From positions 1-35,866 of the forward strand of contig DASPFV010000091.1 of the NCBI GenBank assembly GCA_035620975.1: a stretch of DNA of 35,866 bases, given 5' to 3'. Shown here piece after piece: positions 1 to 7,987 of this stretch. Below the pieces are notes generated by a model. It ran no database searches. It saw only the letters and a list, made by a program, of their open reading frames with translations, and was not told where the DNA came from. Made by a program: the position numbers and the translations under genes. The DNA is from DASPFV01 sp035620975 (GTDB taxonomy: Bacteria > Acidobacteriota > Vicinamibacteria > Vicinamibacterales > 2-12-FULL-66-21). The first letter of the stretch is position 1, and each line of letters opens with the position of its first letter.

Positions 1-29
1 CGTACGCTATTGCAAGACCTGACCCCGCC

Positions 30-1454
30 TCAGGACGCAGCCAGCAGCGCGGTCACGTTCACGTCCGACGCCGGACGCAGCGTTTCCACGACGTGCCGGT
101 CGTAGCCACCCGTGTGCGTCCGCCGGCTCGTGTCGACCTCACCCGGGATCCGCTGGTAGTCGGGTCCGAGCAGCGCTACGACGGGGTGGAGGGGCTCGTT
201 GGGGTTGGTGCGGATGACGATCCCCAGCTCGTCGCGATCCGTCCGCACGAGCGAGCCGATCGGGAAGAAGCTGATGGCGTTCACGAATGCCTTGACGAGT
301 GCCGTGTTCAGCTTCGTCCCGGCGAGCCGCGCGAGCACCAGGCAGGCCTTTTCCGGCGGCGCCGGCTCCTGATAGGAGCGCGCCCCCGTCATCGCCTCAT
401 AGATATCCGCGACCGCGACGATCTGGCTCATCAGGTGCGGCACGTCCTCTTCCAGGTCCGGATAGCCCGTGCCGTTGATCCCCCGGTGGTGCTCCAGCGC
501 GACCGTGGGCGTCAGCGGCTTCAGGCCGTCGACTTCGACCAGAATCTCGGCGCCGAACACGGTGTGCGACTCCATGATTTTCCGCTCGCGCTTGTCGAGC
601 GCGCCCGGCTTCCGCAGCAGCTCCAGCGGAATCCGTGTCTTGCCGATGTCGTGAAGCAGTGCGGCTTCCGCCAGCGCGGCCGTGGCCGCCGGATCGAACC
701 CGAGCTGGCGCCCGATGAGCAGGCCGAGCGTGGCGACGTTCACCGAGTGGCAGTAAGTCAGGTTCTCGTACAGTTTGACGGCGAGGATCTGGGCGAGCGC
801 CGCGCTGCTGCCAGCCACCTTCCGGATCAGGAGCTCGACGATCTCGCGGACCGTGAGCAGGTTCACGCCCTTCCCGCTGGCGGCGTCCTCGAAGGTCCGC
901 TCCATGAGCGCGAGCGATTCAGCGTACGACGGATCCAGCTCCCCGGTCGGGGCATCGGGCCACTCCGGGGTCTTCCAACGGGTATCGAGCGGCACCAGCC
1001 TGCCGAGGCTGATGTTGAGGATGTGCCGCCTTGCCAGCCGAACCTCCATCGGCTCGACCGACGGCGCGTCCCGCAGCTGCCAGAGGAACTCCGAGAGCGC
1101 CTGCAGCTCGTCGCGTGTCACGCCGCGGCGGATGTGGATGCTGTCCACGCCGACGTCCGTCAGCTCGCGAAGGATCATCGCCTGCGTGTCGCTGTCTTGC
1201 CGGTACGAGACGCCGTCGAGATGCACGTCTCCGCGGATGATGTCGAGGTGCAGCGCCGGCTGCCGTCGCAGGTGGGTCTGCACGCTGTCGTCGATCTCCG
1301 CGAGCTTCTGCACGATCGAGGGATGCCCCGGCGGGTACATGCCCGTCAGGCGCCGCAGGCTCACGAAGCCCCGGAACAGCGCGACCGGATCGATGCCCGG
1401 CTGATCATCATCGTCCGGGAGGGAACGCAGCGGGCCCTTGGTCGAGGTGCTCAT
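30..1454 (-). CDS. HD-GYP domain protein with an N-terminal YPP-type module
   Basis: Predicted cytoplasmic HD-GYP phosphodiesterase, a family that hydrolyses cyclic di-GMP; 474 aa. The C-terminal half shows HDIGK (His268-Asp269), a later ESH, EHH, and the NGTGYP box (Gly330-Tyr331-Pro332), so the metal ligands of an active enzyme look present. The first ~190 residues form a separate module with a YPPGHP motif followed by an alternating strand/helix pattern; no receiver, PAS or membrane segment is seen. The ATG overlaps the stop of the upstream HEAT-repeat gene (ATGA), which fixes this start and suggests translational coupling. The upstream protein begins with a related module, so the two probably act together. 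Cyclic di-GMP hydrolysis is inferred from motifs; what the N-terminal module senses is unknown. Confidence 0.88.
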   Translation of the reverse strand: MSTSTKGPLRSLPDDDDQPGIDPVALFRGFVSLRRLTGMYPPGHPSIVQKLAEIDDSVQTHLRRQPALHLDIIRGDVHLDGVSYRQDSDTQAMILRELTDVGVDSIHIRRGVTRDELQALSEFLWQLRDAPSVEPMEVRLARRHILNISLGRLVPLDTRWKTPEWPDAPTGELDPSYAESLALMERTFEDAASGKGVNLLTVREIVELLIRKVAGSSAALAQILAVKLYENLTYCHSVNVATLGLLIGRQLGFDPAATAALAEAALLHDIGKTRIPLELLRKPGALDKRERKIMESHTVFGAEILVEVDGLKPLTPTVALEHHRGINGTGYPDLEEDVPHLMSQIVAVADIYEAMTGARSYQEPAPPEKACLVLARLAGTKLNTALVKAFVNAISFFPIGSLVRTDRDELGIVIRTNPNEPLHPVVALLGPDYQRIPGEVDTSRRTHTGGYDRHVVETLRPASDVNVTALLAAS

Positions 1455-3670
1455 CGGTTGAGGAGTGCGCGCGCCTTGCGTCCCAGCCGCCTGACCGGCG
1501 GATTCCAGAAGCGGTACTGGAGGGGCGCCGTCGATTGAAGGATCGACTCGAGACCGACGGGATTGGTCTGCGCGGCGCGATCGAGGAGCCGTGCGGCGAT
1601 CTCGGGCTGCCGCAGCATGAACTCGCGGCTGCCCAGCAGTTGCCGGATCTCGCGCTGGGCCTCGGCCGGCGGGAAATGGCAGAGGGTCTGTTCCGCCGCG
1701 GCGGCCATGCCGTTGCGCTGCTTCCGAATCTGCCCTCCGACAATGGAAGCGGCCTGGGCGGTCCCGATCTTCGCCAGGCTTCTCAGCGCCTCGCGGACAG
1801 TCTGCTCGTCGGGACTGTCGAGGAGCGTACCGAGCGTCGGCTCGTAGCCTCGTCCGGCCAGCCCGAGCACCCGCGCAATGATCCGCTGCAGCGGCGCGTC
1901 GGCCTCCGGCAGCGCGCCGGCCAGGGATGGCGCAACGAGGGCCGCGTGCTCGCAGAGCAGCTGGACGATGGCCCGGCCCCGGGCCGCCGCTGCATCCTCG
2001 CGCTTTTCGCCGAGGACCGCGAGCAGGCCCGACCCCATCGCCGGGCCGAGCGCCTGGAGGATGGTCCCCGCGACGGCCCGCATCTCGGGACTCTGCTCGG
2101 CCAGCGAGACCAGGCGGCGTGCCCGCTCCGGCGTGCAGAGGCCGTTCAGCCGGCGTTCGATCACGTCGGCAACATCGGGCCGCGTATCGCGCAGGTGCCG
2201 CGCCAGCAGGCGGAACTGCGCAAGCCAGCGTCCCAGGTCGACCCACCGTGCCAGGCGCTCGAGCTCGGACGCGAGCCCGGCAGACCGCTCGACGAACCGC
2301 TCGACCAGCTCCGGGTTGGGCTGCAGCCGCGCGAGGTTGTTGAGGCAGCGGAGCTGGAGGTCGAGCAGGTCGGTCGCGCCGACGGTCTGGCAGATCTGCG
2401 CGAGCGTCTGAACGGTCGGCGGGTCCAGGGCCAGATCGAATGCGCTGAATTCGGCAAAGTCGCGGCCGCCGTGCCGTTCGATCTGAACCAGCTTGCGGGC
2501 GTGAGCGTCGAGCCCCTGTTCGTGAGGGCGCTCTCCCCGGCGCTCCTCCAGCCGGGCTTCGATCAGCGGGAGAATTGCGGCCTGCCGCTCGGCCGACAGG
2601 TCGAGGCGCGACAGCGCCGCGGTGACCACTTCTGGCGCCGCGGTTTCGAGATCCAGCAGCAGGCAGAGCGATTCGGCCAGCTCGACGTCGGGGAAATCGC
2701 GAAGGACGCTCCCGTCGATGCGGCCGTCGAGCAGGCCCGGCAGGATCGTCCGCCGGAGGAGCGCCTGCCGCGTCGTGGTGTCGAGCTCGAGGACGGCCCG
2801 CGCCAGCTTCGCGAACATGATCCGCGCCACGCGGGGATCCAGCGCGTTGAACAGCGTCGTGACATCGCTGAACTTCGCAGCCAGCGCGCCCTCGCCCCCC
2901 TCGCCGCCGCCGGGCACCTCCTCGTCCGTCAGCCGGACGAGCATCGTCGCCAGAGACCCGGGATCATCGGCGAGCAGCGCGAGATCGATCAGCGACACCG
3001 AGGGGAACGGTACCGACGGATCGAGCCGCACCCAGCCCTTGTCGGGCGGGTAGAGATGATCCACGGGGCCGCCCGCTGCCAGCGTCTGCTCGCGGATCTG
3101 GCGCTGCTTCGCGATGAGGTCGGCCACCGGAGCGGGTGGCGGGCTCACGGGGAGGACCTCGGGCCGGTACGCGGGACGGAGCGCGACGCGATCCACGCCG
3201 TGCTCGGCGAGCAGCTCGATGAAGCCCGTCTCGGCGCCGCCGCGACAGCTCGTCGCGATCAGATCGCAACAGAAGTGCGTCAGCTCGCGGAGCGAGACGT
3301 CCTGTTCGATGGCAACCTGCGCGATGGATGCGGCATGGAGGCGCCGCGCCAGCTCGACCTCCACGATCGTTCCCCGGCCCGTCGGCGTCTCGTCGACGAT
3401 CAGGTCGGTGGGTGAGACGCGGAACGAGAACTGGTCCCGCGGCAGCGTCGCAATCGCGCGCTGGCACGCCTCGACCGCCGACGCGCAGATCGGACTCGAC
3501 GGCGGATAGGTGTGGAATTGCTGGACCGCGCGCGCCAGGAGCTGCAGCGGTTCGTCGAGCGGCGTCGTGCGCGCCTGTGCGCGCGCGGGCAGGGGGCGGG
3601 CATCCGCGCCGTCCGCACCGGAGGCTGCCGTGCCAGAAATGTAATCGACCGCCCGTACCTGTCCTGCCAC
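1451..3670 (-). CDS. HEAT-repeat-like scaffold protein, partner of the HD-GYP protein
   Basis: About 739 aa, without signal peptide or membrane segment. The first ~130 residues contain TYPPSSPIC followed by a strand/helix pattern that parallels the N-terminus of the downstream HD-GYP protein. The remainder is alpha-helical and leucine/alanine-rich; its last ~150 residues carry clear HEAT-type pairs (for example RIIARVLGLAGRGYEPTL and TVREALRSLAKIGT). HEAT repeats usually bind proteins, so a scaffold or adaptor role is inferred. The stop overlaps the next ATG (ATGA). The start is uncertain: the open frame continues upstream through repeat-rich DNA. I chose a GTG at 3670 preceded by GGAGAG; no ATG lies near the start of the conserved module. 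No enzymatic motif is recognised. Confidence 0.72.
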   Translation of the reverse strand: MAGQVRAVDYISGTAASGADGADARPLPARAQARTTPLDEPLQLLARAVQQFHTYPPSSPICASAVEACQRAIATLPRDQFSFRVSPTDLIVDETPTGRGTIVEVELARRLHAASIAQVAIEQDVSLRELTHFCCDLIATSCRGGAETGFIELLAEHGVDRVALRPAYRPEVLPVSPPPAPVADLIAKQRQIREQTLAAGGPVDHLYPPDKGWVRLDPSVPFPSVSLIDLALLADDPGSLATMLVRLTDEEVPGGGEGGEGALAAKFSDVTTLFNALDPRVARIMFAKLARAVLELDTTTRQALLRRTILPGLLDGRIDGSVLRDFPDVELAESLCLLLDLETAAPEVVTAALSRLDLSAERQAAILPLIEARLEERRGERPHEQGLDAHARKLVQIERHGGRDFAEFSAFDLALDPPTVQTLAQICQTVGATDLLDLQLRCLNNLARLQPNPELVERFVERSAGLASELERLARWVDLGRWLAQFRLLARHLRDTRPDVADVIERRLNGLCTPERARRLVSLAEQSPEMRAVAGTILQALGPAMGSGLLAVLGEKREDAAAARGRAIVQLLCEHAALVAPSLAGALPEADAPLQRIIARVLGLAGRGYEPTLGTLLDSPDEQTVREALRSLAKIGTAQAASIVGGQIRKQRNGMAAAAEQTLCHFPPAEAQREIRQLLGSREFMLRQPEIAARLLDRAAQTNPVGLESILQSTAPLQYRFWNPPVRRLGRKARALLNR

Positions 3671-3800
3671 AGCTCTCCGGTCTTGTCTCGCAGCGCGACG
3701 ACATCGCCCGCGTTCCCAGCGAGTTATGCCGGGGGGCCCGGCTGTCGCCCGCCGCCGTGCGCGGGTGTGCGGCCTGAAACGGGCAAGAAGTGGGCCTGCT

Positions 3801-3845
3801 CCAGGTGCACCTGGTGTCGCGGGTGCGAAGGTGCGGAGGTGCGTG
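3801..3845. repeat. Palindrome and GGTGCG octamer repeats in the spacer upstream of the HEAT gene
   Basis: The 244-bp spacer between the ADOP stop and the HEAT-gene start has no convincing gene. It holds a perfect 14-bp palindrome, CCAGGTGCACCTGG (3801-3814), then three tandem octamers starting GGTGCG (3822-3845), with more isolated GGTGCG copies up to about 3895. The palindrome could be an operator for the HEAT/HD-GYP pair; that is inference. The open frame through here is read as repeat-derived and not as coding. Confidence 0.5.
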
Positions 3846-3914
3846 CGTGCCCCGGGTGCGGTGTCCTGGTGCGAGAAGGGTTGCCTCAGGGTGCGGGACT
3901 GCCCGGTCCTCGGG

Positions 3915-6557
3915 TCAACCGCAGCGGATCGCATCCACGGGATCGAGCCGGGCGGCGCGGCGAGCGGGGAGCAGGGACGCCAGGGCCGCCACGGCGGCCA
4001 GGATGCCGGCGACGGCGACGAGCGATGCCGGATCCGTGGGGGTCACGTCGGCGCGGCCGGTCGAGAACATCCAGCCCCACACTCTCGTGCATGCGATGCC
4101 CGCCGCGAATCCGAGCGCCAGCTGCCAGGCCACGCGCCGCGCGACGAGCTGGATCACATGACGCGGTCGGGCCCCCAGCGCGAGCCGCACACCGATCTCG
4201 CGTTTCCGCTGGCTGACCCCGTGTGCCGTCACTGCGTACAGCCCCGCTGTCGCCAGGAAGACGGCAATGAGCGTCAGCGTCTGGAACAGGTCGTTCGACA
4301 GCCGAGGCACCCAGGTGGCCTCCGCGATGGCCTGACGCATCGTGCGCGTGCGATAGAGCGGCAGCGCACTGTCGAGCGCCTGCACTTCACGTCTCAACAG
4401 CCCGACGAGCGCGTCGGTGTCCATCGGGCTCCGCACGAGGAGCGTGGCACTGGGAGCAGCTTCGGCCCTGAACGGCAGGTAGACCACCGGCTCCGCGCCG
4501 CGGTTCGAGCGGTGGCGGATCGACGGGGCGACCCCCACCACGGTCAACCAGGAGGATGGCTCCGGCCCATCGTCCGGCACCACCGCGAGCGACTGACCGA
4601 TCCAATCCGGCCCGCCCGCAAACACCTCCGCGAAACGCTCGTTGACGATGACGTGCCCCCGACCGGGCGCGCCGTCGTCGGCGGCGAAATCACGACCGCG
4701 GACGAGGGCGAGCCCGAACACGCTGAAATAGCCGGGCGTGACCGAGACAGTCGCCGTGGTCGCTTGCCGATTCCGATCCGGGGCGCGCATGTGCGGGACG
4801 TAGAGCCGCTGTTCAGCGGCGCCCAGGAGCGGCGCCGAGCTGGCCAGCGCGACGCTCTCGAGCCCCGGCATCCGGCCGAGGCGCTCGAGGAGCTCGGAGT
4901 AGAAGGCCGCGCGCCGCTCCGCCGTGTCGTACCGCGCCGGCGGCAGCGTGACCGCGGCGGTCAGGACCTCGCTGGTCCGGATCGCGTCGTCGGTCGCGAG
5001 CGGCGACTGCGCGGTCCGGACGTTGACCACGAAGTGGGAGAGAAGGATGACCGCCAGCCCGAACTCGGCAGCGAGGAAGCCGGTGCTCCATTTCCCGCGC
5101 CGTTCGAGCCCGGAGCGGAGACCTTCGGTCAGCGTCGCATTCACGTCTGTTCTCGCGGCCTGGACGGCCGGGAACAGCGCGAAGAGGAAGACGGTCGCGG
5201 CCGTCACCGCGACGAGCGCCGCGAGTACGCGGCCGTCGGGAGTGTAGTCCACCCAGTAGGGGAGCGCCTGCGGCGGGATGGCACTGCGGAAGAGGCGAAC
5301 GCCGGCAATTGCGAGCGCCAGGCCTGCGGCGCCGCCGAGCGCGGCCAGAATGGCTCCCTCGACGAGCATCTGCCGCGTCATCCGCCACCGGCCGGCCCCC
5401 AGCGCGGCCCGAATCGCGATCTCACGCGAGCGCTCTACGGCACGTCCCATCACGAGGTTCGCCGCGTTGGCGCAGGAGATCAGCACGACGAGCACACCGG
5501 TGGCCATGAAGGCGGCCCATGCGGGATCCGACATGCGTCCGAGCACCTGCTCGTTGACGGGCGCGACGCGCACGCGGACGCCCCTGTTGGTGGCCGGATG
5601 CTCAGCCGCCAGCCGGCTCGCCACGGCCTCCAGCTCGGCCCGAGCGGCCTCGAGCCCTGCGTCGTTGCGGAGACGCGCGATGGACTGGAGCGACCGCGCG
5701 TCCCGCGCACGGTCGCGGAGACCGGCAATCCGGGAAAGCGGGAGCCAGATCTGGGGGGTTGCCGGAAACCCGGAGCGTTCCGGCACGACGCCGACCACGA
5801 CGGCCTCGAGGCCGTCGATGCTGACGACGCGCCCGAGCACGTGCGGATCCTGGCCGTATCGCGACATCCACAGCCTGCTGCTCAGAATCGCCACGGGCGC
5901 GGATCCGGCCATGTCGTCGTGGGTGGCGAAACCGCGCCCGAGCGTCGGCTGTGTGCCGATCAGCGGGAAAGCGGATGCGGAGACGAACGTCGCGTCGAGG
6001 CGCTCGGGCGCACGCCCGTCTTCCGCGACGACGACCGGTGCGCTCGTGTACGCCGCCATTTGAGTGAAGCTGCGGGTTTCCAACCGCCAGTCCACGAAGT
6101 CGAGGAAGGAGACACCGCCGGCCCGGTTCTGCTCGTCGAACGTGGACAGAGACACGACGCGACCGACGTCCTCGATCGGCAGCCCGCGGAGGGTGTGCGC
6201 GTTCACGATCGTGAACAGCATGTTGTTGACGCCGATTCCGACGGCCAGCACGGCGACGGCGGCCAGGGTGAAGCCGGGATCGCGGCCGAGCAGCCGACCG
6301 GCGAACCGCACGTCCTGCAGCAGGCCGTCGAGCGCTGGCAGCCCCCGCTGATATCGGTAGTCTGCCGTCACCCGGTCGACGCCGCCGAACGCCCGCCGGG
6401 CAGCCCGTCGCGCGTCGTCGGGCGGGAGGCCGCGAGCCGCGTATTCGTCGGTGAGGAGATCCAGGTGCACCTGGATTTCCTCCGAGAGCCGCGCATCACG
6501 CCGCCGCCGCAGCAGGAACTCGAGACACCGGTTTACGAGCACACGGAGCGTCGTCAT
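3915..6557 (-). CDS. ADOP-family ABC transporter permease (MacB/FtsX type)
   Basis: 880-aa inner-membrane permease of the acidobacterial duplicated orphan permease family. Layout: a cytoplasmic prefix (~1-75, with SEEIQVHLDLLTDEYAARG and a DDARRAARRAFGG box), a first MacB-like periplasmic domain with FtsX-like membrane segments (RSREIAIRAALGAGRWR near the middle), then a second copy ending in the FtsX core (QRKREIGVRLALGARPRHV) and RAARLDPVDAIRCG. No ATPase gene is adjacent, which is usual for these 'orphan' permeases. The ATG overlaps the padR stop (ATGA), fixing the start. Substrate is unknown; MacB relatives export peptides, lipids or drugs. The central TM region between the repeats is less regular than in MacB. 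Confidence 0.9.
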   Translation of the reverse strand: MTTLRVLVNRCLEFLLRRRRDARLSEEIQVHLDLLTDEYAARGLPPDDARRAARRAFGGVDRVTADYRYQRGLPALDGLLQDVRFAGRLLGRDPGFTLAAVAVLAVGIGVNNMLFTIVNAHTLRGLPIEDVGRVVSLSTFDEQNRAGGVSFLDFVDWRLETRSFTQMAAYTSAPVVVAEDGRAPERLDATFVSASAFPLIGTQPTLGRGFATHDDMAGSAPVAILSSRLWMSRYGQDPHVLGRVVSIDGLEAVVVGVVPERSGFPATPQIWLPLSRIAGLRDRARDARSLQSIARLRNDAGLEAARAELEAVASRLAAEHPATNRGVRVRVAPVNEQVLGRMSDPAWAAFMATGVLVVLISCANAANLVMGRAVERSREIAIRAALGAGRWRMTRQMLVEGAILAALGGAAGLALAIAGVRLFRSAIPPQALPYWVDYTPDGRVLAALVAVTAATVFLFALFPAVQAARTDVNATLTEGLRSGLERRGKWSTGFLAAEFGLAVILLSHFVVNVRTAQSPLATDDAIRTSEVLTAAVTLPPARYDTAERRAAFYSELLERLGRMPGLESVALASSAPLLGAAEQRLYVPHMRAPDRNRQATTATVSVTPGYFSVFGLALVRGRDFAADDGAPGRGHVIVNERFAEVFAGGPDWIGQSLAVVPDDGPEPSSWLTVVGVAPSIRHRSNRGAEPVVYLPFRAEAAPSATLLVRSPMDTDALVGLLRREVQALDSALPLYRTRTMRQAIAEATWVPRLSNDLFQTLTLIAVFLATAGLYAVTAHGVSQRKREIGVRLALGARPRHVIQLVARRVAWQLALGFAAGIACTRVWGWMFSTGRADVTPTDPASLVAVAGILAAVAALASLLPARRAARLDPVDAIRCG

Positions 6558-6892
6558 GGCTCGCTCTCCAGCAGCCGATTGACCATCGAGACGGTCCGTG
6601 CCCAGAGTTCCGCCTCCGACGCGAGCCGGCGCCGTCCTGCGGCAGTAATGGTGTAGAAGCGGGCGCGGCGATTCTTGTCGCTGGCGCCCCAGGCGCTTCG
6701 GAGCCAGCCCTTCTGTTCGAGGCGGAGCAGCGCCGGATAGATGGTGCCCTGATTGAGGGCGAGCGCGCCCGCGCAGGCCTGCTCGATCCGGCGCGCGATC
6801 CCGTAGCCATGCAGCGGGCCCATCGCGGCGACGGTCTTGAGGACCATGAGGTCGAGGGTGCCGTAGGGGACTTCCGACCCGGGCGGGCTCAT
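6554..6892 (-). CDS. PadR-family transcriptional regulator (acidobacterial type)
   Basis: 112-aa winged-helix repressor. The core shows GTLDLMVLKTVAAMGPLHGY, then a basic recognition helix region (GIARRIEQ) and NQGTIYPALLRLEQKGWL, followed by the wing and a short C-terminal dimerisation helix. Start ATG 6892 is preceded by CAGGAG at 7-base spacing; a longer reading from a TTG at 6949 would translate through the operator and is rejected. The gene overlaps the ADOP permease by ATGA, the well-known acidobacterial PadR-ADOP pair. It is expected to repress its own two-gene operon; two copies of one palindrome sit immediately upstream (separate entry). Confidence 0.92.
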   Translation of the reverse strand: MSPPGSEVPYGTLDLMVLKTVAAMGPLHGYGIARRIEQACAGALALNQGTIYPALLRLEQKGWLRSAWGASDKNRRARFYTITAAGRRRLASEAELWARTVSMVNRLLESEP

Positions 6893-6893
6893 G

Positions 6894-6956
6894 GGCAAGC
6901 TCCTGTTGAAAGGCAACAGGAGCTTGCCATCTTTTCTGTTGACAGGCAACAGAAAA
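6894..6956 (-). promoter_or_regulatory. Tandem palindromic operator and RBS-masking hairpin in front of padR
   Basis: Two inverted repeats share the core CTGTTG-N5-CAACAG. The proximal one has perfect 15-bp arms GGCAAGCTCCTGTTG/CAACAGGAGCTTGCC with a 5-base spacer (6894-6928). The distal one has 10-bp arms TTTTCTGTTG/CAACAGAAAA, also with a 5-base spacer (6932-6956). The centres are 33 bp apart, close to three helical turns, so two dimers could bind one DNA face. The proximal arm contains the padR Shine-Dalgarno AGGAG, so in mRNA it would form a 15-bp stem hiding the ribosome site. PadR binding is inferred from position and symmetry. Confidence 0.75.
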
Positions 6957-6964
6957 AATGCGGG

Positions 6965-7915
6965 TCAGGGTCGGCGGTCGCTGACCACAGCGCGCAGGTC
7001 GAGCCGATCCGGGCCGCGGAGCACGCCCAGCACGGCCACCCCGCCGATGCGCTCCTCCGTCAGGAACCGGTGCAGGTCGTCGAGGCCGGAGACGACGTGG
7101 GCGTCGGCCGCCACGATGATGTCCCCCTCGCGCAGGCCGGCGGCTTCCGCCGGTGCACCGGGTTCCACCGACACCACGAGGACGCCGCTCGTCTGAGCGA
7201 GGCGGTGATGGCGCGCCACCCGTCTGAGGAGCGGCACGTCCTGACCCGCGACGCCGAGATAGCCGCGACGCACCCGGCCGTCGCGGAGGAGGGCCGGCAC
7301 CACCGCGGCGACTGTGCTGATCGGGACCGCAAAGCTCAGGCCCTGTCCTCCCGCGATGATCGCCGTGTTGACGGCGACGACCTGGCCGCCGCTCGTGACC
7401 AGCGGTCCGCCCGAGTTCCCCGGGTTCAGCGCCGCATCCGTCTGGATGACGTTCTCGATGAGCCGCCCGCTCCTGGCCCGCAGCGAGCGGCCGAGCGCGC
7501 TGACCACGCCGGTCGTGACCGTGTGCTGGAAGCCGTACGGGTTCCCGATGGCGATGACGAGCTGGCCAGGCCGGAGCGACTGCGACTCGCCGAAGGCGAC
7601 CGACGGCAGATCGGCGGCGCTGATCCGGATCACGGCGACGTCCGTGTCGGGATCGTGTCCGATCAGGTCCGCCTGTGCTTCGCGGCCGTCCGGCAGCCGC
7701 ACGTGGATCGCGTCCGCATCGTCGACGACGTGGCTGTTGGTGAGGATCAGGCCATCGGAGGCGAAGACGAATCCCGACCCGCTGCCCGCGTGCACGGGCG
7801 TGCGGACGCGTCCCGGACCGCCGCGCTTGTGGACGTCGAGGCTGACGACGGCCGGCGCCACGCGCTCGACCGCCTGGATCACGGCTTCCGAAAAGGCGTC
7901 GAGGAGTTGCTGCAT
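6965..7915 (-). CDS. HtrA/DegP-like serine protease with PDZ domain, no signal peptide
   Basis: 316-aa S1C-family protease. The catalytic triad is visible: His62 in TNSHVVDDAD, Asp92 in HDPDTDVAVI and Ser168 in NPGNSGGPL. A single PDZ domain follows (about 215-310, with YLGVAG, GSVEP-like VSVEPGAPAEAAGLREGD). The N-terminus (MQQLLDAFSEAVIQAVERVA) enters the protease domain directly and lacks a secretion signal or TM anchor, so a cytoplasmic location is suggested, unlike periplasmic DegP/DegQ. Start ATG 7915 follows GAGGAAAG. It is divergent from the ATP-grasp gene with a 72-bp shared spacer, and lies 72 bp upstream of padR on the same strand. Confidence 0.92.
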   Translation of the reverse strand: MQQLLDAFSEAVIQAVERVAPAVVSLDVHKRGGPGRVRTPVHAGSGSGFVFASDGLILTNSHVVDDADAIHVRLPDGREAQADLIGHDPDTDVAVIRISAADLPSVAFGESQSLRPGQLVIAIGNPYGFQHTVTTGVVSALGRSLRARSGRLIENVIQTDAALNPGNSGGPLVTSGGQVVAVNTAIIAGGQGLSFAVPISTVAAVVPALLRDGRVRRGYLGVAGQDVPLLRRVARHHRLAQTSGVLVVSVEPGAPAEAAGLREGDIIVAADAHVVSGLDDLHRFLTEERIGGVAVLGVLRGPDRLDLRAVVSDRRP

Positions 7916-7970
7916 GGACTTTCCTCGTAAGACGCCACGATGTGGCGCTCGGATCTCGACCGCAGCCGTT

Positions 7971-7976
7971 TATAAT
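7971..7976 (+). promoter_or_regulatory. -10 element TATAAT for the ATP-grasp gene
   Basis: A perfect TATAAT ends 11 bases before the GTG start at 7988. Transcription beginning 6-8 bases downstream would leave a leader of only a few bases. There is no Shine-Dalgarno and no good -35 at 16-18 bp. Near-leaderless expression is inferred. Confidence 0.65.
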
Positions 7977-7987
7977 CCTGACATCCC

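Noticed and set aside
1535..3415. Plus-strand 626-codon frame opposite the HEAT gene
   Set aside because: Composition is that of an antisense frame (Arg/Glu/Gln-rich) with no recognisable motif, while the minus strand encodes the HEAT protein overlapping HD-GYP by ATGA.
3726..6656. Long plus-strand open frame of 976 codons opposite the ADOP permease
   Set aside because: It is a GC-rich antisense shadow: Arg/Gly/His/Asp-rich, no domain, and the opposite strand encodes a clear ADOP permease with family motifs.
6893..6949. Longer PadR starting at a TTG at 6949
   Set aside because: It would translate both operator palindromes; ATG 6892 has a good Shine-Dalgarno and fits the family length.
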